Assembly: GCF_004322855.1 (NCBI RefSeq)
Contig: NZ_CP036402.1
Coordinates: forward strand, 3,844,001 to 3,908,000
Direction: 5' to 3'
Source: Egibacter rhizosphaerae
Lineage (GTDB): Bacteria > Actinomycetota > Nitriliruptoria > Euzebyales > Egibacteraceae
Length of the DNA stretch: 64,000 bases
Position numbers and translations under genes: made by a program. This document shows, in pieces, positions 16,172 to 24,712 of this stretch (its first letter is position 1; every line of letters starts with the position of its first letter). The notes below the pieces were generated by a model. The model did no database searches. It saw only the letters and a program-made list of their open reading frames with translations, and had not been told where the DNA came from.

Positions 16172-17710
16172 TTGGAACAGCTCCGCGAAGGCATCACCGG
16201 GTTCGTCCGGGCGCTGCCGGTCGCTCACCGCATCGGCATCATCGCCGCGCTCGGCGTGCTCGGAATCGCGATCGCCGCGTTCGGGGTGTGGGTCACGACG
16301 CCCGACTACTCGGTCCTCTACTCGGGACTCGAGGGCGACGAGGTCGGTCAGGTCGTCGACCAGCTCGAGGCCGATGGCGTCCCCTACGAGCTGGAGGGCG
16401 GCGGCACGACGGTGCTCGTGCCCCGGGAGGACCTCTACGACGTGCGGGCGCGCCTCGCGGGCGAGGGCGTCGCCGGGCAGACCTCTCCCGAGGGCTACGA
16501 GGTCCTCGAGGAGCAGGGCCTGTCGGTCAGCGAGTTCCGCCAGCAGGTGGACTACCAGCGGGCGCTCGAGGGCGAGCTGTCGCGGACGTTGTCCGCGATG
16601 GACGGGATCGACGACGCGAACGTGCACCTGGTAACCCCCGAGGACTCGGTGTTCACCGAGCGGGAGGACCCGGTCGAGGCCTCGGTCGTGCTGACGACGA
16701 ACCGGGAGCTGGCCGACGACCGGGTCGACGGGGTCGCCTACGTGGTCGCGAGCGCGGTCGAGGGCCTCGAGCTCGAGCACATCACCGTCGCCGACCAGAC
16801 CGGCGCGGTGCTGCACACTCCCGGCGAGACCGGCGGGGTCGGGTCGGCGGGCAACCGCAACCTCCGCCAGCAGCAGGAGTTCGAGCAAGTGCTCGCCGGC
16901 GAGGTCGAGGGCCTGCTGAGCCAGGCCACCGGCGGGAGCCCGGCCTCCGTCGTCGTGCGCAGCGACATGAACTTCGACGAGCAGGAGACCGAGACCTACA
17001 TCTACGACCCCGAGAGCCAGGTCGAACTGCGCGAACAGCTCTCCGAGGAGGTCTTCACCGGCACCGGGCTGATCCCGGGCGGGCCGGTGGGCGTGGATGG
17101 TGGGCCCGATGCCGAGGGCGGCGAGAGCGACTACGACCGCACCGACGAGTTGCGCGAGTTCGGCGTCGACCGAGAGATCATGCGTACCGAGTCCGCGCCC
17201 GGAGGGATCGAGGGGCTCTCGGTCGCGATCGTGATGGACGACGGGACGCTGACCGGCGCCGAGGTGCCGCCGGTCGCGGAGGTCGAGGAGCTCGTGGGCG
17301 CGGCCCTGGGCCTCGACGCCGAGCGCGGCGACGAGGTGGCGGTGTCCACGGTGCCGATCGAGGAGCCCGAGGAGGAGATCGCCGAAGAGGAGGGTGTCGA
17401 CCTGTTCGGCATCGTCCCCCAGATCCTCGGCGGCCTGGTCCTGCTGATCGTCGCGATCGCCTTGTTCCTCATGACGCGGCGCCGCCAGGTGACCGTGGAG
17501 GAGGTCGAGGCGACCGAGACGCTCGAGCTGCCGGAACCGCAGCCTGCGCCCGAGCCGGCGCTGACCGCGCCCGCCCGGCAGCCCGAGGAACTGGCCCCGC
17601 AGGGCGACCACCTCAAGCAGGAGGTCACCGACCTGGTGTCGAGCCAGCCCGAGGAGATCGCCACGCTGCTGCGCGGTTGGCTGGCCGACAAGAGCGGTGA
17701 TCGGGCGTGA
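16172..17710 (+). CDS. fliF: Flagellar MS-ring protein FliF
   Basis: 512 aa. Membrane helices lie near 20-42 and 410-430, and the periplasmic ring-building motifs include TTPDYSVLYSGLEGDEVGQV. The C-terminal cytoplasmic tail (about 480-512) should contact FliG. FliF assembles the MS ring in the membrane and houses the export gate. The start is TTG at 16172; no better start gives the short N-terminal helix. The following fliG begins inside its stop codon (GTGA). Confidence 0.92.
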   Translation: MEQLREGITGFVRALPVAHRIGIIAALGVLGIAIAAFGVWVTTPDYSVLYSGLEGDEVGQVVDQLEADGVPYELEGGGTTVLVPREDLYDVRARLAGEGVAGQTSPEGYEVLEEQGLSVSEFRQQVDYQRALEGELSRTLSAMDGIDDANVHLVTPEDSVFTEREDPVEASVVLTTNRELADDRVDGVAYVVASAVEGLELEHITVADQTGAVLHTPGETGGVGSAGNRNLRQQQEFEQVLAGEVEGLLSQATGGSPASVVVRSDMNFDEQETETYIYDPESQVELREQLSEEVFTGTGLIPGGPVGVDGGPDAEGGESDYDRTDELREFGVDREIMRTESAPGGIEGLSVAIVMDDGTLTGAEVPPVAEVEELVGAALGLDAERGDEVAVSTVPIEEPEEEIAEEEGVDLFGIVPQILGGLVLLIVAIALFLMTRRRQVTVEEVEATETLELPEPQPAPEPALTAPARQPEELAPQGDHLKQEVTDLVSSQPEEIATLLRGWLADKSGDRA

Positions 17711-18768
17711 CCGCCGACGTGCTCCAGCGCAGCCAGTCCACGGCGCTCGCCCGCCGGTCGGACGACGTGTCCGTGCGCGAGTTCAGCCGGAGCCAGAAGG
17801 CCGCGGCGGTCCTGCTGTCGGTCGGGCCCGAGGTGTCGGCCCAGGTGCTGCAGCACATGACCGAGGAGGAGGTCGAGCAGGTGGCCTACGAGGTCGCGAC
17901 GCTCGGCGACCTGAGCCCCGCGGAGCTGCGCCCGATCCTCGAGGAGTTCCAGTCGGAGGCGCTCGCGCACGGGCACCTGGTGTCCGGTGGGGAGGCGCAC
18001 GCTCGCGAAATGCTGCGGAAGTTCCGTGGCGAGCGAGGCGACGAGATCGTCGACCGGGTACTCGCGACCGTGCAGACCTCCCCGTTCTACTTCCTGCGTC
18101 AGCACGCACCGGACGAGATCCTGCAGCAGCTGCGCGACGAGCACCCGCAGACGATCGCGCTCGTCACCAGCCACCTCCCCCCGAAGTTCAGCGCGCGCAT
18201 CCTCGCCGAGTTGGACAGCGAGACCCAGCGTGAGGTCGCGCTGCGGGTCGCGTTGATCGACCGGACCAGCCCCGAGGTGATCAAGCGGGTCGAGGCGACC
18301 CTCAAGCAACGGCTCGGCGACTTCGCGCGGCGCCAGGACAGCGAGCGGGGCGGCGTGCAGGAACTCGCGGGGATGCTCAACCAGTCCGACCGCGGGACCG
18401 AGCAGTCGATCCTCACCGGCCTCGAGGAGCGCGACCCCGAGCTCGCCGAGCAGGTCCGCCAGCTCATGTTCGTCTTCGAGGACGTCACGACCCTCGACGA
18501 CCGCGCGGTGCAGGAGGTCCTGCGCCAGGTCGACATGCAGAAGGTCGCGGTGGCGATGAAGGGCGTCGCGGACGAGGTCAAGGACGTGATCCTGCGCAAC
18601 CTCTCGGAGCGCGCCCGCGCCACCCTCGAGGAGGAGCTGGAGCTGCTCGGCCCCGTCCGGGTCAAGGAGGTCGAGGAGGCGCAGACCGAGATCGTGCAGA
18701 AGATCCGCCAGCTCGAGGAAGAGGGCCAGATCGTGATCCAGCGTGGGGAGGGGGAGTTCGTTGAGTAG
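17707..18768 (+). CDS. fliG: Flagellar motor switch protein FliG
   Basis: 353 aa, all three domains present: N-terminal (FSRSQKAAAVLLSVGPE), middle, and C-terminal torque domain with FEDVTTLDDRAVQEVLRQVDMQKVAVAMKG and charged residues near LSERARATLEEELELLGPVRVKEVEEAQ. FliG couples the MS ring to FliM and to MotA. GTG start overlaps fliF by 4 nt. Confidence 0.95.
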   Translation: MTADVLQRSQSTALARRSDDVSVREFSRSQKAAAVLLSVGPEVSAQVLQHMTEEEVEQVAYEVATLGDLSPAELRPILEEFQSEALAHGHLVSGGEAHAREMLRKFRGERGDEIVDRVLATVQTSPFYFLRQHAPDEILQQLRDEHPQTIALVTSHLPPKFSARILAELDSETQREVALRVALIDRTSPEVIKRVEATLKQRLGDFARRQDSERGGVQELAGMLNQSDRGTEQSILTGLEERDPELAEQVRQLMFVFEDVTTLDDRAVQEVLRQVDMQKVAVAMKGVADEVKDVILRNLSERARATLEEELELLGPVRVKEVEEAQTEIVQKIRQLEEEGQIVIQRGEGEFVE

Positions 18769-19609
18769 GCGCCTCGCCGATCCCACGTTCGGCCACGCGC
18801 CGCGGTCGCTCGCGGCTCCCGACCCCTCACTGGACGCGCTCACGCGCGAACTGATCGAGGAGGCGGTCGACGACGCGTACGCGCGTGGCGAGGCCGCCGG
18901 GCGGCGCGCCGCGGTCGAGGAGGCCACCGAGGCCGCGCAGAAGGCCACCGGTCGGGCCGCCCGGGCCGTCGAGGCGGCGGTGGAGGGCGCGCTCGCCGAG
19001 GTCGGCGAACTGCGCCGGCAGCAGGCTGCCGCTGACGCCGAGCTCGCCGCGCGGATCGCCGCGCTCGTGCTCGGTCACGAACCGCACGACGGTGGGCAGG
19101 GCCTGTTGGTCCGCTGCCGGCAGGCGCTGGAGCGGCTGGACGATCGGCCGATCAGTCTGCGGGCGCACCCCGACGACGCGGCAACGCTGCGCGACGGGCT
19201 CGTGGGCGAGTCCGTCGAGGTGGTGGAGGACCGGTCGCTCGGGCTGGGCGAGGCCGTGTTCGCGGGCCGCTGGGCCCGGGCCGAGCTGACCCGTGAGGCG
19301 GGGTGGGCGCTGGTGTGCGAGGCCCTCGGGCTCGACGGGCCCCCGGACGTGGCGGAGCTCGCCGGAGAGACGGTGCAGGCGTCCCCGGAACGCCCATCGG
19401 ATCCCGCGTCACCGCCGGTGTGGACACAACCGCAGGACTCAGCCGCCGCAGATGGCCACACCCTCGCGGCTGCTTCCGCGGTGCGGACGGAACCGCAGGC
19501 TGCGGGCAGCCAAGATGCCCACACCGCCGCCGACGAGGCCTCGCCAGCTCCGGTGGAGGCCCCGACCGGGACCGACCAGGCCTCGCCAGAACCGGAGGAG
19601 GCCCCGTGA
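18761..19609 (+). CDS. fliH: Flagellar export stator-like protein FliH
   Basis: About 282 aa. A long Ala/Glu-rich helix (about 20-85, EEAVDDAYARGEAAGRRAAVEEAT) precedes the FliH C-terminal domain (RPISLRAHPDD-type segment). FliH dimers hold the FliI ATPase at the export gate. The last 90 residues are an unusual low-complexity Ala/Pro/Glu/Thr tail not needed by the family. TTG 18761 is preferred because GGAGGGGGAG lies just upstream; GTG 18743 is the alternative. It overlaps fliG. Confidence 0.82.
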   Translation: MSRRLADPTFGHAPRSLAAPDPSLDALTRELIEEAVDDAYARGEAAGRRAAVEEATEAAQKATGRAARAVEAAVEGALAEVGELRRQQAAADAELAARIAALVLGHEPHDGGQGLLVRCRQALERLDDRPISLRAHPDDAATLRDGLVGESVEVVEDRSLGLGEAVFAGRWARAELTREAGWALVCEALGLDGPPDVAELAGETVQASPERPSDPASPPVWTQPQDSAAADGHTLAAASAVRTEPQAAGSQDAHTAADEASPAPVEAPTGTDQASPEPEEAP

Positions 19610-20997
19610 GCTCGCTGCTGACCCCGGCCGAGCCCGGCTACCACGTCAGCGGGGCGGTCGCACGCGTCGCCGGCCACGAGGTCGAGCTGCGCGGCCTGCG
19701 CCTGGCCGTCGGTGACGCCGTCACCGTGCACTCGGCGGGCGGTGACCGCGAGGCCGAGGTGGTCGCGCTGGCGAGCGAGGGCGCGCGGGCGCTCGTGCTC
19801 GGCGACCCCGAGGGCCTCGCGCGCGGGGACCGCGTGAGCGCCGGCAACGCCGCAGCGACCGCGCCGGTCGGCGACGCGCTGCTCGGACGGGTCATCGACG
19901 GTCTCGGCCGTCCGATCGACGGCAAGGGCCCACTGACGCAGGGGGGTTCGCTGGCGCGGGAGGGTTCGCTGGCGCGGGAGGGTTCGCTGGCGCAGGGGGG
20001 TTCGCTGGCGCAGGTGCCGCTGCAGGCGTCGCCCCCGTCGCCGCTGGAGCGGCAGCGCATCGACGAGCCGCTCCCGACCGGGGTGCGGGTGCTCGACGCG
20101 CTCTGCACCGTCGGCCGCGGGCAACGGGTCGGCGTGTTCGCGGGCTCGGGTGTCGGGAAGTCGACCCTGCTCTCGATGATGGTCCGCGGCACGTCCGCCG
20201 ACCGCAACGTCGTCGCGCTCGTGGGGGAGCGCGGGCGTGAGGTCCGCGAGTTTGTCGAGGACGAGCTCGGCCCGGACGGGCTCGCCCGCTCGGTGGTCGT
20301 CGTGTCGACCAGCGACGAGGCACCCCTGTTGCGGCTGCGTGCGAGCCAGATCGCGACGCGCATCGCCGAGTCGTTCGCCGACGATGGTGCGGACGTGCTC
20401 CTCTGCCTCGACAGCCTCACCCGGTTGGCGACCGCCCAGCGCGAGGTGGGACTGGCCGCCGGCGAGCCGCCGACCGCCCGCGGTTACACGCCGTCGGTCT
20501 TCACGATGCTGCCGCGGCTGCTGGAACGCGCCGGGCCGCGCCGCCACGGCACCGTGACCGGCTTCTACACGGTGCTGGTCGACGGCGACGACCACAACGA
20601 CCCGATCGCCGACGCCGCCCGCTCGATCCTGGACGGCCACGTCGTCCTGGACCGCGCGCTGGCCCAGCGGGGCCGCTATCCGGCGGTCGACCCGCTCGCG
20701 AGCCTCTCGCGCCTCGCGGACGCCGTGCGCACCGCCGAGCAGCACGAGGCGGCGACGAACGCGCGCGCCGCGCTCGCGGCCGCCGCCGAGGTCCGCGACC
20801 TCGTCGAGGTCGGTGCGTACCAGCCCGGCAGCAACCCGCGTGCCGACCGCGGGCTCGCCATCGAGCCGGACCTCGTGGACTTCCTGCGCCAGGGGATCCA
20901 CGAGCCCGCCCCGTACGACGACACGTGGGCGCTGCTGGCGGAGCTCGCCGCCCGCTTCACGGCACCCGCCGAGCCTGAGCAAGGACGGACGGCATGA
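19606..20997 (+). CDS. fliI: Flagellar type III export ATPase FliI
   Basis: 463 aa. An N-terminal beta-barrel leads into the F1-like ATPase with Walker A GSGVGKST, the VALVGERGREVREF segment, Walker B VLLCLDSLTR and a C-terminal helical domain. It energises unfolding and chaperone release during flagellar export. A 4 x 6-residue repeat (GSLARE/GSLAQ) sits at about 114-137, between beta-barrel and catalytic core. GTG overlaps fliH by 4 nt; GGAGGAGG lies upstream. Confidence 0.93.
   Translation: MSSLLTPAEPGYHVSGAVARVAGHEVELRGLRLAVGDAVTVHSAGGDREAEVVALASEGARALVLGDPEGLARGDRVSAGNAAATAPVGDALLGRVIDGLGRPIDGKGPLTQGGSLAREGSLAREGSLAQGGSLAQVPLQASPPSPLERQRIDEPLPTGVRVLDALCTVGRGQRVGVFAGSGVGKSTLLSMMVRGTSADRNVVALVGERGREVREFVEDELGPDGLARSVVVVSTSDEAPLLRLRASQIATRIAESFADDGADVLLCLDSLTRLATAQREVGLAAGEPPTARGYTPSVFTMLPRLLERAGPRRHGTVTGFYTVLVDGDDHNDPIADAARSILDGHVVLDRALAQRGRYPAVDPLASLSRLADAVRTAEQHEAATNARAALAAAAEVRDLVEVGAYQPGSNPRADRGLAIEPDLVDFLRQGIHEPAPYDDTWALLAELAARFTAPAEPEQGRTA
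19945..20016 (+). repeat. 18-nt x 4 in-frame minisatellite inside fliI
   Basis: Four 18-nt units (19945, 19963, 19981, 19999) encode GSLARE, GSLARE, GSLAQG and GSLAQV. Units 1 and 2 are identical. It extends a surface linker in FliI and could vary by slippage without breaking the frame. Confidence 0.85.
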
Positions 20998-21425
20998 GCC
21001 GGCTACGTACCGTCGAGCGGGTCCGAGCGCTGCTGGAGCGCCGGGCGCTGGCACGCCTGGTCCAGGAGCAGTCCGAGGTCGAGCGCCAGGCGGAGGCCCG
21101 TCGCCGCGCCGAGGCGATCTACCGGGACCGCCCCCTGCCCCCGCCCGAGCTGACTGCCGACCGGCTGCGCGCGCTGCAGCTACAGGGGCTCGGCGCGCAC
21201 GAGCTCGTGCGGGACGCGCTCGCGAGCGAGGAGCTCGCGGAGCAGCGACGCATCGAGGTCGCCCGCGCATGGTCGTACGCGTCGACGGCGCACAAGAGCG
21301 TCGAACGCGCCGCCGAGCGCAAGGAAGAGGAAGCCGCGCAGGAGGCCGCCCGAGCGGCGGCCCGGGCGCTCGACGAACTCGCGCTCGCTCGCCGCGTGCG
21401 TGACGAGCAGGAGGGACGCCGGTGA
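20994..21425 (+). CDS. fliJ: Flagellar export chaperone FliJ (probable)
   Basis: 143 aa, nearly all charged alpha-helix (RTVERVRALLERRALARLV; later AERKEEEAAQEAARAAARAL), forming an antiparallel coiled coil as expected for FliJ. FliJ connects FliI with FlhA. Identification rests on position after fliI, length and helical make-up, because FliJ sequences diverge strongly. ATGA overlap with fliI and GTGA overlap with the next gene. Confidence 0.75.
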   Translation: MSRLRTVERVRALLERRALARLVQEQSEVERQAEARRRAEAIYRDRPLPPPELTADRLRALQLQGLGAHELVRDALASEELAEQRRIEVARAWSYASTAHKSVERAAERKEEEAAQEAARAAARALDELALARRVRDEQEGRR

Positions 21426-22453
21426 TCTCGGGAATCGGTCTGGCCGGGGGCATGCCCACGCCCCCCGGGGGGATGCCGGGCATGTCGTCGGGTGGGGTCT
21501 CCGACGTCAACGCTCGGATGAGCGCCATCAAGGAGCGCTTCGTGGCGCCCGCCGCGTTCGGGGCGGCGTTCGAGGCCGCGCTCGAGGCCGAGCGGGCCGG
21601 TGAGGTCGAGCGCGCCGAGGCCGCCGAAGCCGGCGCCGAGGGTGATGTCGCGGGCGATGGCGCGGATGCTGGCGGGGACGGCCAGCGGGGCGACGACGAG
21701 CTGACGGTGGCGGGGCGCTCGGGCGACGGTGACGTGGCGATGGCCGGGCGCTCGGGCGACGGTGACGTGGCGGTGGCCGGGCGCTCGGGCGACGGTGACG
21801 TGGCGGTGGCCGGGCGCTCGGTCGACGGCGCCGGGTCGAGCAACCGCAACGGCCCACGCGGGGTCACGCTGGCGGACGCCGGCCCGGGAGCCCAGATGGT
21901 GCACAGTGCGGGCCTGCCCGCGTGGCTCGATCCCGACGCCCCCATCCTGGGTCAGGGACCGACGGCCCCGTCCCTGGGCGGGTCCGGCGCGGCCGATGTC
22001 CTGCTCGAGCGCGTCCGTTCAGGCCTCGCCGGTGCCGAGGGGGGCCAGCCGACCTGGGTCTCGGCCTTCGGGGAGAGCGCGCGGGAGTGGGCTCCGGAGA
22101 TCTCGGCGGCCGCGGCGGAGGCCGGTATCGACGACCGTCTGCTCGCAGCGCTGGTCGAGGCCGAATCCGGATTCCGGGCGGATGCCGTCAGCCACGCCGG
22201 CGCGATCGGGCTCGCCCAACTCATGCCCGGGACGGCCGACGCGCTCGGCGTCGATCCGCGCGACCCGGTCGACAACCTGCGCGGAGGTGCTCAGTACCTG
22301 CGCGAACAGCTCGACCGCTTCGGCTCGGTCGAGGAGGCGCTCGCCGCCTACAACGCCGGCCCTCACCGCGTCCAGCAGGCCGGTGGGATCCCCAACATCA
22401 CCGAGACCCAGAACTACGTCCGCACGGTGACCGACCGCTATGCGCAGCTATAG
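21422..22453 (+). CDS. Flagellar-operon lytic transglycosylase (SLT domain)
   Basis: 343 aa. The C-terminal goose-type SLT domain (about 225-343) has the catalytic Glu in LVEAESGFRADAVS, then GAIGLAQLMPGTA and YNAGPHRV. It cuts peptidoglycan, presumably to let the rod through; the enzyme of this position may replace the FlgJ muramidase. The first 220 residues are disordered, with a 33-nt repeat, and no signal peptide is visible, so export through the flagellar apparatus is likely. GTG overlaps fliJ by 4 nt; fliK follows directly. Confidence 0.85.
   Translation: MISGIGLAGGMPTPPGGMPGMSSGGVSDVNARMSAIKERFVAPAAFGAAFEAALEAERAGEVERAEAAEAGAEGDVAGDGADAGGDGQRGDDELTVAGRSGDGDVAMAGRSGDGDVAVAGRSGDGDVAVAGRSVDGAGSSNRNGPRGVTLADAGPGAQMVHSAGLPAWLDPDAPILGQGPTAPSLGGSGAADVLLERVRSGLAGAEGGQPTWVSAFGESAREWAPEISAAAAEAGIDDRLLAALVEAESGFRADAVSHAGAIGLAQLMPGTADALGVDPRDPVDNLRGGAQYLREQLDRFGSVEEALAAYNAGPHRVQQAGGIPNITETQNYVRTVTDRYAQL
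21713..21811 (+). repeat. 33-nt x 3 repeat inside the lytic transglycosylase gene
   Basis: Three in-frame 33-nt units (21713, 21746, 21779) encode the 11-residue GRSGDGDVA(M/V)A; a partial fourth (GRSVDG) follows. It lies in the disordered N-terminal region. Confidence 0.85.
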
Positions 22454-23983
22454 GTGATGTCGATGATGCCGATCCCCGCAGCAAGCGTGCCATCGGGTCC
22501 CCGGACCTCCGTGCCGGCCGCTGACCGGTCGAGCGACGACTTCGAGTCGCTCCTCGACGACGTGCTTGGCGACGCGCGCGACGAGCGCGAGGACGAGTCG
22601 GGCGAGGGCGAGACGGGTGGAGAGGGTCTCGGGCTCGTCGCCCTGGGCCTGCGGCCGCTCGCGTTGTCGATCGCCGGTGCTCAGGAGGAGGCCGATGCTG
22701 ATGGCGACGCCGACCTCGACGCGCTGATCGAGGCGCTGGGCGACGCCGTCGACGTCGACGACTTGCGCGCGGCGCTCGACGCGCTCGGCGAGGCGTTGGA
22801 CCCCGAGGAGGCCGCCGCGCTGCTCGCTGCGCTCGAGGCCTCGCACGGCGGGTCGGCCGCCGAGCTGCTCGAGCCCGAGGATCTCGCGGCGCTCGCGGAC
22901 GCCCTGGCCGAGCAGCAGGAGCTCCGCGACGTACTGGCGGAGCTCGGCGTCGATGTCGACGCGCTGCGCCGAGCCCTGGCCGACGGGGAGCGCGACGAGG
23001 TCGTGGCCCTGCTGCGGGACGGCGACGCGTCATCGGTGCAGGACCTGCTCGCCCGGGCCTCGGCCCTGGCGACACGGAACGGCGAGCGCGGCGGCGATGA
23101 GGCCGACGGCGAGCGCGGCGCCGCCGACGGTGCCCGCCGAGGTGCCGGGTCGGAGCGCAGTGGCGGGGCCGACAACCAGACCGACAACGCTGACGCCGAG
23201 GACGAGGACGGCGAGCAACTGTCGCGTCCGGGCCGAGGCGAGGAATCGCGACGTGGCGGCGGCGACCGCAGTGAGGCCGAAAGTGACCGTGCACGCGGCG
23301 ACACCGACGCACGCGAGGGACGCGCGGCCGACGCTGCGAGGGGCGGCGCCTCGGCCCAGTCAGACGCCGAGGGTGAGGGCGAGCAGGCCGAGGAGCGGGC
23401 AGCACGCCTGTCGACCGCCCGCCGGGCGTCGGGGTCGCGGGCCGAGGGCGGCCAGGTCGACGGCAATCGCGGAGCGACCGAGCGGGTCGAGGGCAACCGC
23501 GGCGACACGTCCCGCGCCGGACAGTTCGCGACGGACCTGCGCGCGGCCGGGGGCGGAACGGAGTCGGCGACCCGGGCGAGCTCCGCCGCACGGGCCGAAC
23601 CCAGCAGCCTCGCGGCCAGGGTCGCGGAGATCGCCGAGCAGCTCGAGGATCGCGGCCCCCCTCGTCGGATGACCGTCGAGGTCGGCGACATGCGCCTGAC
23701 CGTCTCGATGCGGGGCGAGAACGCCGTCCGGGTTGCCGTGATCGGCGAAGGCCAGACGGCCAGTGACCTCTGGTGGCGGCAGCTGCAGGAGGCGTTGGCG
23801 GCGCGAGGGCTCGACCTCGACAGCGGTGACCTCGACGGCTCCGGGGGCCGGGCCGGCGCGCGGGACGGCGACGGGGCCGATCCCCGTGATCCCGAGGACG
23901 CCCGGGACGACCGCCGGCCGGCGAACAGGCCGGCACGGACCGCTGGGCAATGGCGCACCCAACCGACCGGCGTGCGCCTCTAA
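22454..23983 (+). CDS. fliK: FliK-like hook-length control protein
   Basis: About 509 aa from GTG 22454 (ATG 22457 also possible), immediately after the transglycosylase stop. A long acidic, low-complexity region is followed near 395-460 by a small globular segment (MTVEVGDMRLTVSMRGENAVRVAV, WWRQLQEALAARGL) that fits the FliK C-terminal domain read by FlhB during the switch from hook to filament export. The rest serves as ruler or linker. Naming depends on this segment and on flgD following. Confidence 0.72.
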   Translation: MMSMMPIPAASVPSGPRTSVPAADRSSDDFESLLDDVLGDARDEREDESGEGETGGEGLGLVALGLRPLALSIAGAQEEADADGDADLDALIEALGDAVDVDDLRAALDALGEALDPEEAAALLAALEASHGGSAAELLEPEDLAALADALAEQQELRDVLAELGVDVDALRRALADGERDEVVALLRDGDASSVQDLLARASALATRNGERGGDEADGERGAADGARRGAGSERSGGADNQTDNADAEDEDGEQLSRPGRGEESRRGGGDRSEAESDRARGDTDAREGRAADAARGGASAQSDAEGEGEQAEERAARLSTARRASGSRAEGGQVDGNRGATERVEGNRGDTSRAGQFATDLRAAGGGTESATRASSAARAEPSSLAARVAEIAEQLEDRGPPRRMTVEVGDMRLTVSMRGENAVRVAVIGEGQTASDLWWRQLQEALAARGLDLDSGDLDGSGGRAGARDGDGADPRDPEDARDDRRPANRPARTAGQWRTQPTGVRL

Positions 23984-24040
23984 CGCGCTTCACCGACCCG
24001 AATCAACCAGACCGACCACACGAACACGAGGAGCATGCTC

Positions 24041-24610
24041 ATGCCAATCGACCCCACCGGAGGCGCGGCCGCCGGAATCACCGCGGGAGGTGCCGCCGGG
24101 CCGGGTGGAGCGGGCCAGAACGCCTCCTCCAACTCGCTGGGCGATCTCGACGACGAGGCATTCCTGCAGCTCCTCGTCGCGCAGATGCGCTACCAGGACC
24201 CGATGGAGCCCGCCGACCACACCCAGATGCTCCAGCAGACCGCGATGTTCACGCAGGTCGAGGCGCTGCAGAAGGTGACCGAGTCCCAGCAGCAGTTGCT
24301 GGGCATGGGCCAGACGCAGATGGCCAACGACATGATCGGCCACGACGTGACCGCCGAGATCCCGGGCGAGGGGACGGTCACCGGGATGGTCGAAGCCGTC
24401 CGTTACACCGATCAGGGACCGATGCTGCGGATGGCCGACGGCGAAGTGCCGTTGCAGTACGTGATGGAGGTCCGAGCGGTCGACGCGACGCCGCCGCCGG
24501 CGGAGCCGCCCGAGGAGCCCGAGGAGGGCGATGACGTCGCGGACCCCGAGGGCGATGACGTCGTCGAGTCCGACGAGTCCGACGAGGCCGACGAGCCGCT
24601 CGACGCGTGA
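24041..24610 (+). CDS. flgD: Flagellar hook cap/assembly protein FlgD
   Basis: About 189 aa. The FlgD N-terminal signature is clear (FLQLLVAQMRYQDPMEP, MLQQTAMFTQVEALQKV). The scaffold domain (about 100-150) is short and the C-terminus is an acidic tail of EEPEEGDD and DESDEADE type. FlgD caps the growing hook and is discarded. ATG 24041 is 7 nt after GAGGAG; ATG 24035 is too close. Confidence 0.92.
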   Translation: MPIDPTGGAAAGITAGGAAGPGGAGQNASSNSLGDLDDEAFLQLLVAQMRYQDPMEPADHTQMLQQTAMFTQVEALQKVTESQQQLLGMGQTQMANDMIGHDVTAEIPGEGTVTGMVEAVRYTDQGPMLRMADGEVPLQYVMEVRAVDATPPPAEPPEEPEEGDDVADPEGDDVVESDESDEADEPLDA

Positions 24611-24712
24611 GCCGCCCCACCCACGACCCGCTCGACCCGACCGACCTGCACGACCTGACCCACCGGATCCACCCGACCACCTGCCCAGAAGGCTCAAAGG
24701 AAAGGGAGCACC

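Noticed and set aside
19075-21945. 956-aa minus-strand open frame across fliH, fliI and fliJ
   Set aside because: Antisense shadow of high-GC codons; no domain, and the + strand genes are well conserved.
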